From Anthopleura xanthogrammica (lineage: Eukaryota > Cnidaria > Anthozoa > Actiniaria > Actiniidae), in assembly GCA_964019055.1 (NCBI GenBank), contig OZ025215.1:10894208-10958207 (forward strand): 64,000 nt of DNA, read 5' to 3'. Numbering within the stretch: the first letter of the stretch is position 1; the number at the start of each line of letters is the position of its first letter. This document shows, piece after piece, positions 49,044 through 59,302 of the stretch. The notes beneath the pieces are model-generated. The model made no database searches, was not told the DNA's origin, and was given only the letters and a program-made list of their open reading frames with translations. The position numbers and the translations under genes were made by a program.

Positions 49044-50099
49044 ATGAAAATAGGATGGGACTTTCTCTATAAGATTGTTCGCCTAAGTGAGTTAGCTTTT
49101 GGGGAAAAAGAGAGTGACAATTTTCCACGCTTGACAGCGGTTCTACGTGGAGCACTTGAAGCACCTGAAGAGTATAAAAACATCGAGGACTATATAATCG
49201 ATGCGTTGATCACTAGCAAGTGGAAGGATGACTCTGATGACAAAAGAGATGCCATAGGAACTCGTTTTCCTAAACAAAACATCAATGTTTTCAACTTGCC
49301 ATATGATCAAAGTTTACGCAAAAACCCAAAGAGCAGTAAGGGATTTGTAGGTTCTGAACGATATCTGGAAAGCATCGAAAAGCTAACGGAACATATACTT
49401 CAATCGCCTGAAAAGAAGTCCTTAGAAGGAGTTGTTTTAGATGGGCAGGCACTCGCAGAATTGGCCGAGAAACTAGTGAAAGTCATGAATAATAAAACGC
49501 TTTGGAACGGCCTTAATCCAAATTTTTACGATCTTTTTGAAAAAGACTTGTGCAGAAAAAGCTATGAGAAACATATCAAACCACTTCTGCCTATTGACAA
49601 ACACACGGCACAAGAAATGGAAGACCAGAAAGACGAAAAACTGAGACTTTTCAAAGAAAATTGTAAATTGTTAAGGTGTATTATCAAGGCCGAACTGGAT
49701 ATTGACAATGCTATAAAACTCCGGAAGGACTATGAAGAGGAAGCCACTTTATGGGAAAACCTGAAATATGCCGGTAGTGCGGCAATAGGGTTTATAGCTG
49801 GACTTTTTGTCAGTGACGTTCAACTGAAGAAAAACATTACGTATCTGTCTGTGCTGAATAACTGCGAGTACGAAACTATTGGTCTTCGTGGAGTAGAATG
49901 GGTTTGGAATAAAGATGCAGAGAGGTTGGGGCTGAGCGGTAAAGAATCAGGCGTGGTTGCACAGGAGGTAGAACTGCTCTATCCATGGGCTGTGACCGAA
50001 GGGTATGATGGGTACAAACGGGTCAACTACCTTGCTTTAAGGTTGTTAATCTGGGGGAGGAAATTTCAACGGAAAGCTGAAGACTTGATAAATATTTGA
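49044..50099 (+). CDS. N-terminally truncated S74-GTPase copy (copy C)
   Basis: 351-residue ORF, intact to the stop. It begins MKIGWDFLYKIVRLSELAF. MKIGWD is encoded by sequence that is 3'UTR behind copies A and D (aaaatgaaaataggatggga), and DFLYKI onward corresponds to residues 174 on of copy A. The P-loop, both switches and any signal peptide are therefore absent. The LRGAL block, helical region, a hydrophobic span (YAGSAAIGFIAGLFV) and the S74 domain (Ser257, Lys262) remain. The S74 part carries a three-residue insert after NIT. Translation is possible but unproven; it may be a pseudogene or an S74-bearing fragment. It is duplicated as copy F. Confidence 0.65.
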   Translation: MKIGWDFLYKIVRLSELAFGEKESDNFPRLTAVLRGALEAPEEYKNIEDYIIDALITSKWKDDSDDKRDAIGTRFPKQNINVFNLPYDQSLRKNPKSSKGFVGSERYLESIEKLTEHILQSPEKKSLEGVVLDGQALAELAEKLVKVMNNKTLWNGLNPNFYDLFEKDLCRKSYEKHIKPLLPIDKHTAQEMEDQKDEKLRLFKENCKLLRCIIKAELDIDNAIKLRKDYEEEATLWENLKYAGSAAIGFIAGLFVSDVQLKKNITYLSVLNNCEYETIGLRGVEWVWNKDAERLGLSGKESGVVAQEVELLYPWAVTEGYDGYKRVNYLALRLLIWGRKFQRKAEDLINI

Positions 50100-50888
50100 A
50101 ATTGTTTACTGTATTGTCAGTTAGAAAAATTTCACCGATGTAGACAATAATACCCGGTAGGTACAAGAATAAAGGAATAGAAAATGAAAATAGGATGGGA
50201 CAAATATTGTAGAGAAAAGAGAACAAATGGCTGGATAGAAATTTTAAGTTAAAGCGGGAAACACTGTGAAAGCAAAGGCACTTTGAAAATCGATTGCATT
50301 ACTAGATTTAAATGTCAGCCGCTTGGAAGGATTTAGTGTAGTTGCTTGGCTAAGTATTATATAACTGCTTCTAGACTGCATGGCTATCTACTATATATAT
50401 TTTCACTTTTCATTTGTAAACATAAGGTCACTTTTGCAGGGTTTGGTATATAAGTTGTGTGGTTATACGATGACAAATAAAATTTCACTATTTCATTCAT
50501 GGGCTACCTAGCTGTTGTTGTTATTCTATTGACCTATAGCCATCAAGGGACTTCCCCTGAACAAAGGGACATTCCCGAAGACACTTTCAGGGATCATGAC
50601 ATCGTTGTCTACAATTACGTCATCCTCCATGTTTTCATAATTTTTACCTGATTCGCGTGTTGGCTCAGAATTCAGGAAAAAGTAGAAATCTAAAACCAGT
50701 TTATTTTATAGTAATTTCATTTCTTTCACGAGAAAAATACATTCAAAAATACGTAACACCACCCGTAGTATACTTGTTACGCATGGCGTTACGTTAATTA
50801 TTAATCAGGGGTTTCCCCCAATGAACCTTATGAAACAACAATTTCTAGGAAATATACACACTCGTATCAAAGGCACAGCTCAACCAAT
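50100..50888. other. Spacer C-D
   Basis: 3'UTR of copy C (AATAAA 50168-50173), then the 5' flank of copy D. Its right end (about 50590-50888) is repeated almost identically upstream of the stub at 58180. It does not match the flank of copy A. No gene. Confidence 0.7.
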
Positions 50889-52463
50889 ATGGCGCTGAAA
50901 GAAAAGACGAGTATTTATCTTGCTTTGCTTTCTTGTTTGCTGTGTATTTTAAATACTTCAGCACATAAAGCTATTCCGCTCATTACGGTGAAGGAAAACC
51001 AAGGGAATGATGAGGCAAAGTTTGTTCTCAATCCAGACGCCATTTCCATGATCAAACAGCTTCCTTCGCCAGTCAAGGTCATCGCAGCTGTTGGAGACGC
51101 GAGAGTCGGTAAATCTACAGCACTCAATTTTATTCATTCCACTCTCAACAACGCTGGTACCTCGGCATTTCACACTAAAAATGTCGAAGAAATCTTTGAA
51201 ACAGGAAACACTATGGATCCAGTAACTCATGGCGTTTGGATTGCGAAACCAAATGGAAATTCCGGAATGCACAACGTGATATTGCTGGACGTGGAAGGTA
51301 CGGATCTCGGGGATGATGCAGTGACTGACAAACTCAGTATTTTTACAGCTCTGACCTCATCAACTTTGATGTTGTTTATGAAAGAAGCTCCAAGTACACA
51401 CATACTTGACTTTCTATATAAGATCGTTCGTCTAAGTGAGGTAGCCTTTGGGAAAAGGAAGAGTGAATATTTTCCACGCTTGACAGCGGTTTTACGTGGA
51501 GCACTCAAAACACCGCAAAGGTATAAAAACATTAATGAATACATAATCGATGCGTTGATCGCTGCAAAGTGGAAGGACGAATCTGATAAAAAAAGAGATG
51601 CCATAGGAACTCGTTTTCCTAAAGAACACATCACAGTTTTCAACTTACCATATGATGCAAAATTGCTCAATGAAAACCCCATGACCAAAAGATTTGCAGG
51701 TTCTGAATATCTGGAAAGCATCGAAAAGCTAACGAAAAATATATTTCAATCGCCTGAAAAGAAGTCCTTGGGAGGAGTTGTTTTAGATGGGCAGGCACTC
51801 GCAGAATTGGTCGAGAATCTAGTGAAAGTCATGAATAATGAAACGCTTTGGAACGGCCTTAATCCAAATTTTTACTCTCTTTTTGAGGGAGACTTGTGCA
51901 CAAAAAGCTATGAGAAATATATTAAACCACTTCTGCCTATTGACAAACACACGTCGCAAGATATAGAAAACAAGAAGGAGGAAACACTGGCACTTTTTGA
52001 AGACAACTGCATATTGCCAAAGTGCATTATAAAGGCCGAAATGGACATCGACAACGCTATAAAACTCCGGAAGGACTATGAAAAGCAAGATAATATTATC
52101 GACACTGCGATATGGATTGGTAAATGGGTTCTTGGTACTGTGGCTACTGCGACAACTGTGAAGCAAGGGATTCAATATTTTTTCAGCGATATACAACTGA
52201 AAGAAAACATAACTGTGCTGAATAATTCCGACTACGGAACTATTGGTCTTCGTGGAGTACAATGGGTTTGGAATCAAGAAGCAGAGAGACTGGGGCTGAG
52301 CGGTAAAGAGGTAGGCGTGGTTGCACAGGAAGTAGAACTGCTCTATCCATGGGCTGTGACCGAAGGGTATGATGGATACAAATGGGTCAACTACCTTGCT
52401 TTAAGGTTGTTGATCTGGGGGAGGAAATTTCAACAGAAAGCTGAAGACTTGATAAACATTTGA
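50889..52463 (+). CDS. Secreted/lumenal GBP-like GTPase with Peptidase_S74 domain (copy D)
   Basis: 524 residues in one exon, the closest relative of copy A. It has the same signal peptide (MALKEKTSIYLALLSCLL), P-loop GDARVGKS 69-76, DPVTHGVW, LLDVEG, LRGAL, VFNLP and GQALAELV. The segment before the S74 domain is 14 residues longer than in A (LGTVATATTVKQGI), giving an amphipathic to hydrophobic linker, then YFFSDIQLKENI with Ser433/Lys438. Its differences from A are scattered substitutions that keep the frame, suggesting selection rather than decay. The 3'UTR is split by a MITE (52513-52748), which pushes the AATAAA to 52770-52775. Confidence 0.9.
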   Translation: MALKEKTSIYLALLSCLLCILNTSAHKAIPLITVKENQGNDEAKFVLNPDAISMIKQLPSPVKVIAAVGDARVGKSTALNFIHSTLNNAGTSAFHTKNVEEIFETGNTMDPVTHGVWIAKPNGNSGMHNVILLDVEGTDLGDDAVTDKLSIFTALTSSTLMLFMKEAPSTHILDFLYKIVRLSEVAFGKRKSEYFPRLTAVLRGALKTPQRYKNINEYIIDALIAAKWKDESDKKRDAIGTRFPKEHITVFNLPYDAKLLNENPMTKRFAGSEYLESIEKLTKNIFQSPEKKSLGGVVLDGQALAELVENLVKVMNNETLWNGLNPNFYSLFEGDLCTKSYEKYIKPLLPIDKHTSQDIENKKEETLALFEDNCILPKCIIKAEMDIDNAIKLRKDYEKQDNIIDTAIWIGKWVLGTVATATTVKQGIQYFFSDIQLKENITVLNNSDYGTIGLRGVQWVWNQEAERLGLSGKEVGVVAQEVELLYPWAVTEGYDGYKWVNYLALRLLIWGRKFQQKAEDLINI

Positions 52464-52512
52464 AAATGTTGACTGTTTGGTCAGTTAGAAGAATTTCACT
52501 GATGTAAACAAG

Positions 52513-52748
52513 TGCTTACTATCAATCACGTGACTTTTCTGGATTTGACTGGGGGGCAACCAATAGTTGATTGGGGGGCAACTAGTTATTCTTAAGTCAA
52601 ATCATGTCAAAATAACTCCTCAAAGTATTCCATTTGACTATTTGTACAACACGGAACCAGAAAACAAGATACACAGACAACCTCCAACATTCTACAAGCC
52701 GGTTAAAACGGAGATACTACCGGAAGTGACGTCTATTGATAGTAAGCA
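52513..52748. mobile_element. MITE inserted in 3'UTR of copy D
   Basis: Terminal inverted repeats TGCTTACTATCAAT / ATTGATAGTAAGCA bound 236 bp that are absent at the matching site behind copy A (gatgtaaacaataatacc). The insertion therefore postdates the split of A and D. A very short target duplication is likely but its length is ambiguous. Confidence 0.85.
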
Positions 52749-54553
52749 ATAATACCCGGTAGATACAAGAATAAAGGAATAGAAAATGAAAATAGGATGG
52801 GACAAATATCCTAGAGAAAAGAGAACAAATGGCTGGATAGAAATTTTAAGTTAAAGCGGGAAACACTGTGGAAGCAATGACACTTTGAATCGATTGCATT
52901 ACTGGATACCTGAGAAATTTCGCTTGGAAGGACTTAGTGTAGTTGCATGGATAAGTTTCTGATTTACCCACAGCACCCAGTTAATTTTTCAAGCAATGAC
53001 AAGCATTGACTGACCAAATTTGGAAAGAAATGTCATTCGTCCAATATTTTTTAATTATTGGACGATTGACGTCATCATAGCTGCCAAACAAAGATGGCTT
53101 CCCAACAGTGAATGTTTGCAAACTTTTCTGAAGCCTAAATTCAACAACTGTCTAAAAACACCAAGAAAGAAACAAAAGGCTGTAAAATAATCTTCGATGA
53201 ATATCGCAAAGAAACGAATGTCCCAAATGTGTCCTAGACTAGTGAGGATCTCGCAGTATTACTGAAGAATTTTTTACGCCGAGGTGAGAAAGACTGAGTT
53301 AAATGACTAAATTAAGTTAACTTTGAAAATATTTTGAATAAATAATAAAGCAGTTACTGGATTCGATCGGCTATCGTATAATGATGAAAAATTATGCATA
53401 CCTCGAAAAGTGTCATCAGCCTCAGCCTACGGCTTCGGCAGATAATACTTTCCTCGTTATGCCTAATTTTTCATATCATACTCAGCCTCATCCAATAATT
53501 GCTAAGTAGACTGGCTATGTACTAAATATATCTTCACTTTTCATTATTGCAAATGTAAGGTCACTTTTGCAGCTAGGATGTGGTACATCAATTGTGTGGT
53601 TATACAATAACAAATAAAATTTCACTATTTCACTCATTTACCTTCTAGCTGTTGTTGTTATTCTATTAATCATATCCATTTTGAAATCATTAGCAAATCC
53701 TGCAATCTGATTGGCTAAAAAGTGTGCAATTTAAGCATTAATCTATAGCTATAAAGGGACTTCCCCTGAACATAAGGACTTTCCCGAAGACCCTTTCAAG
53801 GATCATGACCTCGTTGTCTACAATTACGTCATCCTGTATGTCTTTTTTACCTCAGTGATTCGCGTGTTGACTCACAATTCAGGAAAAAATTACAAACCAG
53901 TTGATTTTATAGTAATTTCATTTCTTTCACGAGAAAAAATACGCTCAAAAATAAGTACAAACACCGCCCGTAGTATACTTTGTCATGCATGTTATTCGAG
54001 TAAGTTTAAGATGGGAACTAGATTTTCCATAAATATTTTTATAGGTGGACGCAATCTTTATAAGACAATGCTATTGTGATGTTATAGCGCTTTCCATAAT
54101 TCTGCGACCGAGATCCATTTTCACGTGAAAATGCTGTGAAAATTGCTGTTGAGTCATGGGAATTTCTTTATCGTTCGATCGGAATGAATAGAATAAACTC
54201 GGCCCGTCCTAAGTTTGATTTGACGAAAACCAAAACTCACGCGCGGATAGAGTCGGTTAAGGTCGCAAAATTATGAAAAGCGCTATCACATCATAATAGC
54301 ATTTCAAACTTTACTCGAATAACATGCGTAACAATAAAGGCCGGGGATCAATAGGTTTGGCACTTTGTTTTGTTGGATTGTCCAATAAATTTCTGGTTGG
54401 CAATTTATGATTAACAGTCAGTCAAACAATTTACGTCATCGTATGCCCACCTAGCTATTTGCATTTTCATTTTCGCTTTGAAAATCTGTACATAAAAAGT
54501 CCTGAAGTCTCAAGTTTCTGAACACTTCCCTGTTCTGAGTTAAGGTTATAAGT
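52749..54553. other. Spacer D-E, duplicate of 45600-47435
   Basis: Nearly identical to the A-B spacer, including both palindromic elements (about 53375-53485 and 53985-54330). No gene. Confidence 0.85.
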
Positions 54554-54557
54554 CGAG

Positions 54558-56029
54558 ATGACAACTAATAGCTTTTCTCGGGCAATATCTGCAGATAAAG
54601 CAATTCCTCTGATCACAGTGAAGAAAATTGCCGACGACGATGAAGACCAGTTCTCAATCCAGACGCCATTTCCATGATCAAACAGCTTTCTTCGCCAGTC
54701 AAGGTCATCGCAGCTGTTGGAGACGCGAGAGTTGGTAAATCTACAGCACTCAATTTTATTCATTCCACTCTCAGCAACCGGCTTCGTTATTCGGTATCTG
54801 AGTCTAAAAATGTCGAAGAAATCTTTGAAACGGGAAACACTATGCAGCCAGTAACTCATGGTGTTTGGATCGCGAAACCAAATGGAAATTCGGGAATGGA
54901 CAACGTGATATTACTGGACGTGGAAGGTACGGATCTCGGGGATGATGCAGTGACTGACAAACTCAGTATTTTTACAGCTCTGACCTCATCAACTTTGATG
55001 TTGTTTATGAAAGAAGCTCCAAGTACACACATACTTGACTTTCTGTATAAGATCGTTCGCCTAAGTGAGGTAGCCTTTGGGAAAAGGAAGAGTGAATATT
55101 TTCCACGCTTGACAGCGGTTCTACGTGGAGCACTTGAAGCACCCGAAGAGTATAAAAACATCGAGGACTATATAATCGATGTGTTGATCACTAGCAAGTG
55201 GAAGGATGACTCTGATGACAAAAGAGATGACATAGGAACTCGTTTTCCTAAAGAAAACCCCAAGAGATTTGCAGGTTCAGAATACTTGAAAAGCATTGAA
55301 ACGTTAACGGAACATATGTTTGGATCGTCTGAGAAGAAGTCCTTAGAAGGAGTTGTTTTAGATGGGCAGGCACTCGCAGAATTGGCCGAGAAGCTAATGG
55401 AAGTCATGAATGAAAAAGCACTTTGGAACGACCTCAGTCCAAGTTTTTACTCTCGTTTTGAGGAGCAGTTGTGCAGAAAAAGCTATGAGAAACATATTGA
55501 ACCACTTTTGCGTACTGAACACACTTCACAAGATATAGAAGACAAAAAAGAGGAAACACTAAGGCTTTTCAAAGAAAATTGTAAATTGGCAAAGTGCATT
55601 ATAAACGCCGAACTGGAGGTTAACGACACTATTAGATTTCGTAGAGAACAGGAAAAGAAAGACAAGATTGTGGCCCGTGGGATATGGCTTGGAACATTGG
55701 CTGTGGGGGCAGTAGCAGTAGCAGTAGCCGCAATTCGATCTTATTTTTTCAGCGATATACAACTGAAGGAAAACATAACTGTGCTGAACAATTCCGACTA
55801 CGGAACTATTGGTCTTCGTGGAGTAGAATGGGTTTGGAATCAAGAAGCAGAGAGGCTGGGGCTGAGCGGTAAAGGATCAGGCGTGGTTGCACAGGAGGTA
55901 GAGCTCCTCTATCCATGGGCTGTGACCGAAGGGTATGATGGGTACAAACGGGTCAACTACCTTGCTTTAAGGTTGTTGATCTGGGCGAAGAAATTTCAGC
56001 GGAAAGCTGAAGACTTGATAAACATTTGA
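54558..56029 (+). pseudogene. S74-GTPase copy E, duplicate of copy B with frameshift and deletion
   Basis: Almost identical to copy B with two lesions. A 4-bp loss at about 54650 (B: gaccagtttgttctc; E: gaccagttctc) breaks the frame from the original ATG. A 45-bp in-frame loss at about 55257 removes 15 residues around VFNLP, between short direct repeats (aaaac). From the next ATG (54674) a 451-residue frame is open, still holding the P-loop (GDARVGKS), switch II, the membrane span and the S74 dyad (Ser360/Lys365). It may thus still be expressed from the internal start, but loss of the conserved VFNLP strand argues for decay. AATAAA at 56098-56103. Confidence 0.8.
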
Positions 56030-56113
56030 AAATGTTGGCTGTATGTTCAGTTAGAAGAATTTCACCGATGTAAACAATAACACCCGGTAGATGCTAGAAT
56101 AAAAGAATAGAAA

Positions 56114-57169
56114 ATGAAAATAGGATGGGACTTTCTCTATAAGATTGTTCGCCTAAGTGAGTTAGCTTTTGGGGAAAAAGAGAGTGACAATTTTCCACGC
56201 TTGACAGCGGTTCTACGTGGAGCACTTGAAGCACCTGAAGAGTATAAAAACATCGAGGACTATATAATCGATGTGTTGATCACTAGCAAGTGGAAAGATG
56301 ACTCTGATGACAAAAGAGATGCCATAGGAACTCGTTTTCCTAAACAAAACATCAATGTTTTCAACTTGCCATATGATCAAAGTTTACGCAAAAACCCAAA
56401 GAGCAGTAAGGGATTTGTAGGTTCTGAACGATATCTGGAAAGCATCGAAAAGCTAACGGAACATATACTTCAATCGCCTGAAAAGAAGTCCTTAGAAGGA
56501 GTTGTTTTAGATGGGCAGGCACTCGCAGAATTGGCCGAGAAACTAGTGAAAGTCATGAATAATAAAACTCTTTGGAACGGCCTTAATCCAAATTTTTACG
56601 ATCTTTTTGAAAAAGACTTGTGCAGAAAAAGCTATGAGAAACATATCAAACCACTTCTGCCTATTGACAAACACACGGCACAAGAAATGGAAGACCAGAA
56701 AGACGAAAAACTGAGACTTTTCAAAGAAAATTGTAAATTGTTAAGGTGTATTATCAAGGCCGAACTGGATATTGACAATGCTATAAAACTCCGGAAGGAC
56801 TATGAAGAGGAAGCCACTTTATGGGAAAACCTGAAATATGCCGGTAGTGCGGCAATAGGGTTTATAGCTGGACTTTTTGTCAGTGACGTTCAACTGAAGA
56901 AAAACATTACGTATCTGTCTGTGCTGAATAACTGCGAGTACGAAACTATTGGTCTTCGTGGAGTAGAATGGGTTTGGAATAAAGATGCAGAGAGGTTGGG
57001 GCTGAGCGGTAAAGAATCAGGCGTGGTTGCACAGGAGGTAGAACTGCTCTATCCATGGGCTGTGACCGAAGGGTATGATGGGTACAAACGGGTCAACTAC
57101 CTTGCTTTAAGGTTGTTGATCTGGGTGAAGAAATTTCAGAGGAAAGCTGAAGACTTGATAAATATTTGA
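56114..57169 (+). CDS. N-terminally truncated S74-GTPase copy F, duplicate of copy C
   Basis: 351 residues, with the same 3'UTR-to-coding fusion start as copy C (MKIGWDFLYKIV) and only a few substitutions (such as VLITS for ALITS and WVKKF for WGRKF). It lacks the P-loop and switches and keeps the hydrophobic span YAGSAAIGFIAGLFV and S74 residues Ser257/Lys262. The frame has survived duplication intact, while neighbouring copy E has two lesions. Coding status unproven. Confidence 0.62.
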   Translation: MKIGWDFLYKIVRLSELAFGEKESDNFPRLTAVLRGALEAPEEYKNIEDYIIDVLITSKWKDDSDDKRDAIGTRFPKQNINVFNLPYDQSLRKNPKSSKGFVGSERYLESIEKLTEHILQSPEKKSLEGVVLDGQALAELAEKLVKVMNNKTLWNGLNPNFYDLFEKDLCRKSYEKHIKPLLPIDKHTAQEMEDQKDEKLRLFKENCKLLRCIIKAELDIDNAIKLRKDYEEEATLWENLKYAGSAAIGFIAGLFVSDVQLKKNITYLSVLNNCEYETIGLRGVEWVWNKDAERLGLSGKESGVVAQEVELLYPWAVTEGYDGYKRVNYLALRLLIWVKKFQRKAEDLINI

Positions 57170-58179
57170 AAATGTTGGCTGTTTGGTCAGTTAGAAAAAT
57201 TTCACCGATGTAGACAATAATACCCGGTAGGTACAAGAATAAAGGAATAGAAAATGAAAATAGGATGGGACAAATATTGTAGAGAAAAGAGAACAAATGG
57301 CTGGATAGAAATTTTAAGTTATATAACGGGAAACAATGGCACTTTGAATCGATTGCATTACTAGGTACCTAGAAATTTCGTTTGGAATGACTTAGTGTAG
57401 TTGCATGGATAAATAATTAAATAACTACTAGTAGACTGGCTATCTACTATCTACTATCGACTTCGTCTCGGGTTTTCACTGATCTGCTCTCGAATTCTCC
57501 CAAACGCGTAGCCTCGGTTTTCACTAAACTATGAAAGCATCGGAGAAAATGTTTTATTTCTTTAAAAAAATACTTTTTACCTTGCCCTTGCTTGTTACGT
57601 CATTTCCGTGCCTTCATAGCGTGATGAAAACACAGCTCTCGACCAATGAGAGCGCGCGTACTGTCTTAAGTATTTTTTAAATATATTTTCACTTTTCATT
57701 TGTAAACATAAGGTCACTTTTGCAGGGCGTGTTACATCAATTGTGTAGTTATACGATGACAAATAAAATTTCACTATTTTACTCATGGGCTCCTTAGCTG
57801 TTGTTGTTATTCTATTGACCTATAGCCATCAAGGGACTTCCCCTGAACAAAGGGACTTTCCCGAAGCTAAGACCCTTTCAAGGATCATGACATCGTTGTC
57901 TACAATTACGTCATCCTCCATGTTTTCATAATTTTTACCTGATTCGCGTGTTGGCTCAGAATTCAGGAAAAAGTAGAAATCTAAAACCAGTTTATTTCAT
58001 AGTAATTTAATTTCTTTCACGAGAAAAATACATTCAAAAATACGTAACACCACCCGTAGTATACTTGTTACGCATGGCGTTACGTTAATTATTAATCAGG
58101 GGTTTTCCCCAATGAACCTTATGAAACAACAATTTCTAGGAAATACACTCACTCGTATCAAAGGCACAGCTCAACCAAT
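57170..58179. other. Spacer F-stub with an insertion
   Basis: Parallels 50100-50888 except for about 225 extra bases at about 57455-57685 ('gacttcgtctcgggttttca' ... 'ctcgaccaatgagagcgcgc'), which look like a MITE insertion. AATAAA at 57238-57243. Confidence 0.7.
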
Positions 58180-58242
58180 ATGGCGCTGAAAGAAAACATG
58201 AGTATTTATCTTGCTTTGCTTTCTTCTTTGCTGTGTCGGTGA
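58180..58242 (+). pseudogene. Signal-peptide stub of a further S74-GTPase copy (copy G), cut by minisatellite
   Basis: The flank of copy D is repeated here up to the ATG. The reading frame gives MALKENMSIYLALLSSLLC, then runs into the (gtgagtcg)n array and stops (CGG TGA). Only the signal peptide start remains, so it marks the broken edge of a third tandem unit. Confidence 0.9.
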
Positions 58243-58376
58243 GTCGGTGAGTCGGTGAGTCGGTGAGTCGGTGAGTCGGTGAGTCGGTGAGTCGGTGAGT
58301 CGGTGAGTCGGTGAGTCGGTGAGTCGGTGAGTCGGTGAGTCGGTGAGTCGGTGAGTCGGTGAGTCGGTGAGTCGGT
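58236..58376. repeat. (gtgagtcg)n minisatellite, short array of about 17 copies
   Basis: Same 8-bp unit as at 40891-41662, fused on its left to the GTPase stub and on its right to the duplicated flank. Confidence 0.97.
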
Positions 58377-58380
58377 CGGA

Positions 58381-59213
58381 CAAGAACTAGGTAGATGCCC
58401 ATTGTTTATTGCACCGACCACTTTTCCGCTTCCACGACTCCCAGACCCAGAGGTCTTGCTGTGCACACTTTCTATGCAGTTTCATAGAATATTTCCTTGA
58501 CATTATCGAGAGCCAATTACCACGCCAATGCTGCAGAAGCCCACATACCATACGGAAGCACGGAGAGATGAGGTAACTCACAACTTGAAAAGCTGTTTTT
58601 TGGAGCTCCGATTTAAAGCCGTGAAAGATTACAGAAAACACTCAAAAAATTATAAATTAAAGGGGAACATCATCTTTAGACAAATGCTTGGCAAATAAAC
58701 ATATATTCAGTTATAGTTAACTTCGAGCACTCAACAAATTACGCCTGGTTTTAAATTCCAACGGATTCCGATTCCGGCTCGGTTTTCTGAAGCTGCTTCC
58801 GACTCCGTCCGACTCCGATTCCGATTCCGACTACGTCGCAAGTGGAAACGGCAGGCTTGATAACTGACCATGCACTTTGCTTTGTATTGATCGAAAACAT
58901 AATCTGCGGGGGGAAAACCTCAAAAACGCATAGACTGCGCAGTTTCTACGCTCTGTTAGAGCGACTTCCGCCTCTTCTAGTAAAGAGATTAGTAGGGACT
59001 TCCCCTTCCAGTTTGTATTTTCAAATTGAATTTGTGTTTCGAAAAAAAAAACGTTCCTTTCCTTCCTTCTTCCTTTATTTGCTTGTCCGGTCATATTTAA
59101 CCCTTGTGTCTTTTCATTTCTTGGGAATTTCTCTGTGCTTTCTTGTACAATGTTAACGTTTTTAAAATCTTTACTCATAAATCTTTTACGACACCTACAC
59201 GACTACTATCACC
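58381..59213. repeat. Segmental duplication, right copy (see 41663-42273)
   Basis: Near-identical to the left copy, with about 225 bp inserted at about 58697-58923. The insert includes a tcc-gac-tccgattccga low-complexity run at 58765-58835. Homology ends near 'cttttacgacacctacacga'. Confidence 0.9.
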
Positions 59214-59302
59214 TTCAAACAAGTCTTGCAAACATTTCCATACTTCAATTTCTACGACAAAGGTCCTTCCAGGTTATCAACTATTACTGATTTTGGCGAT
59301 TG

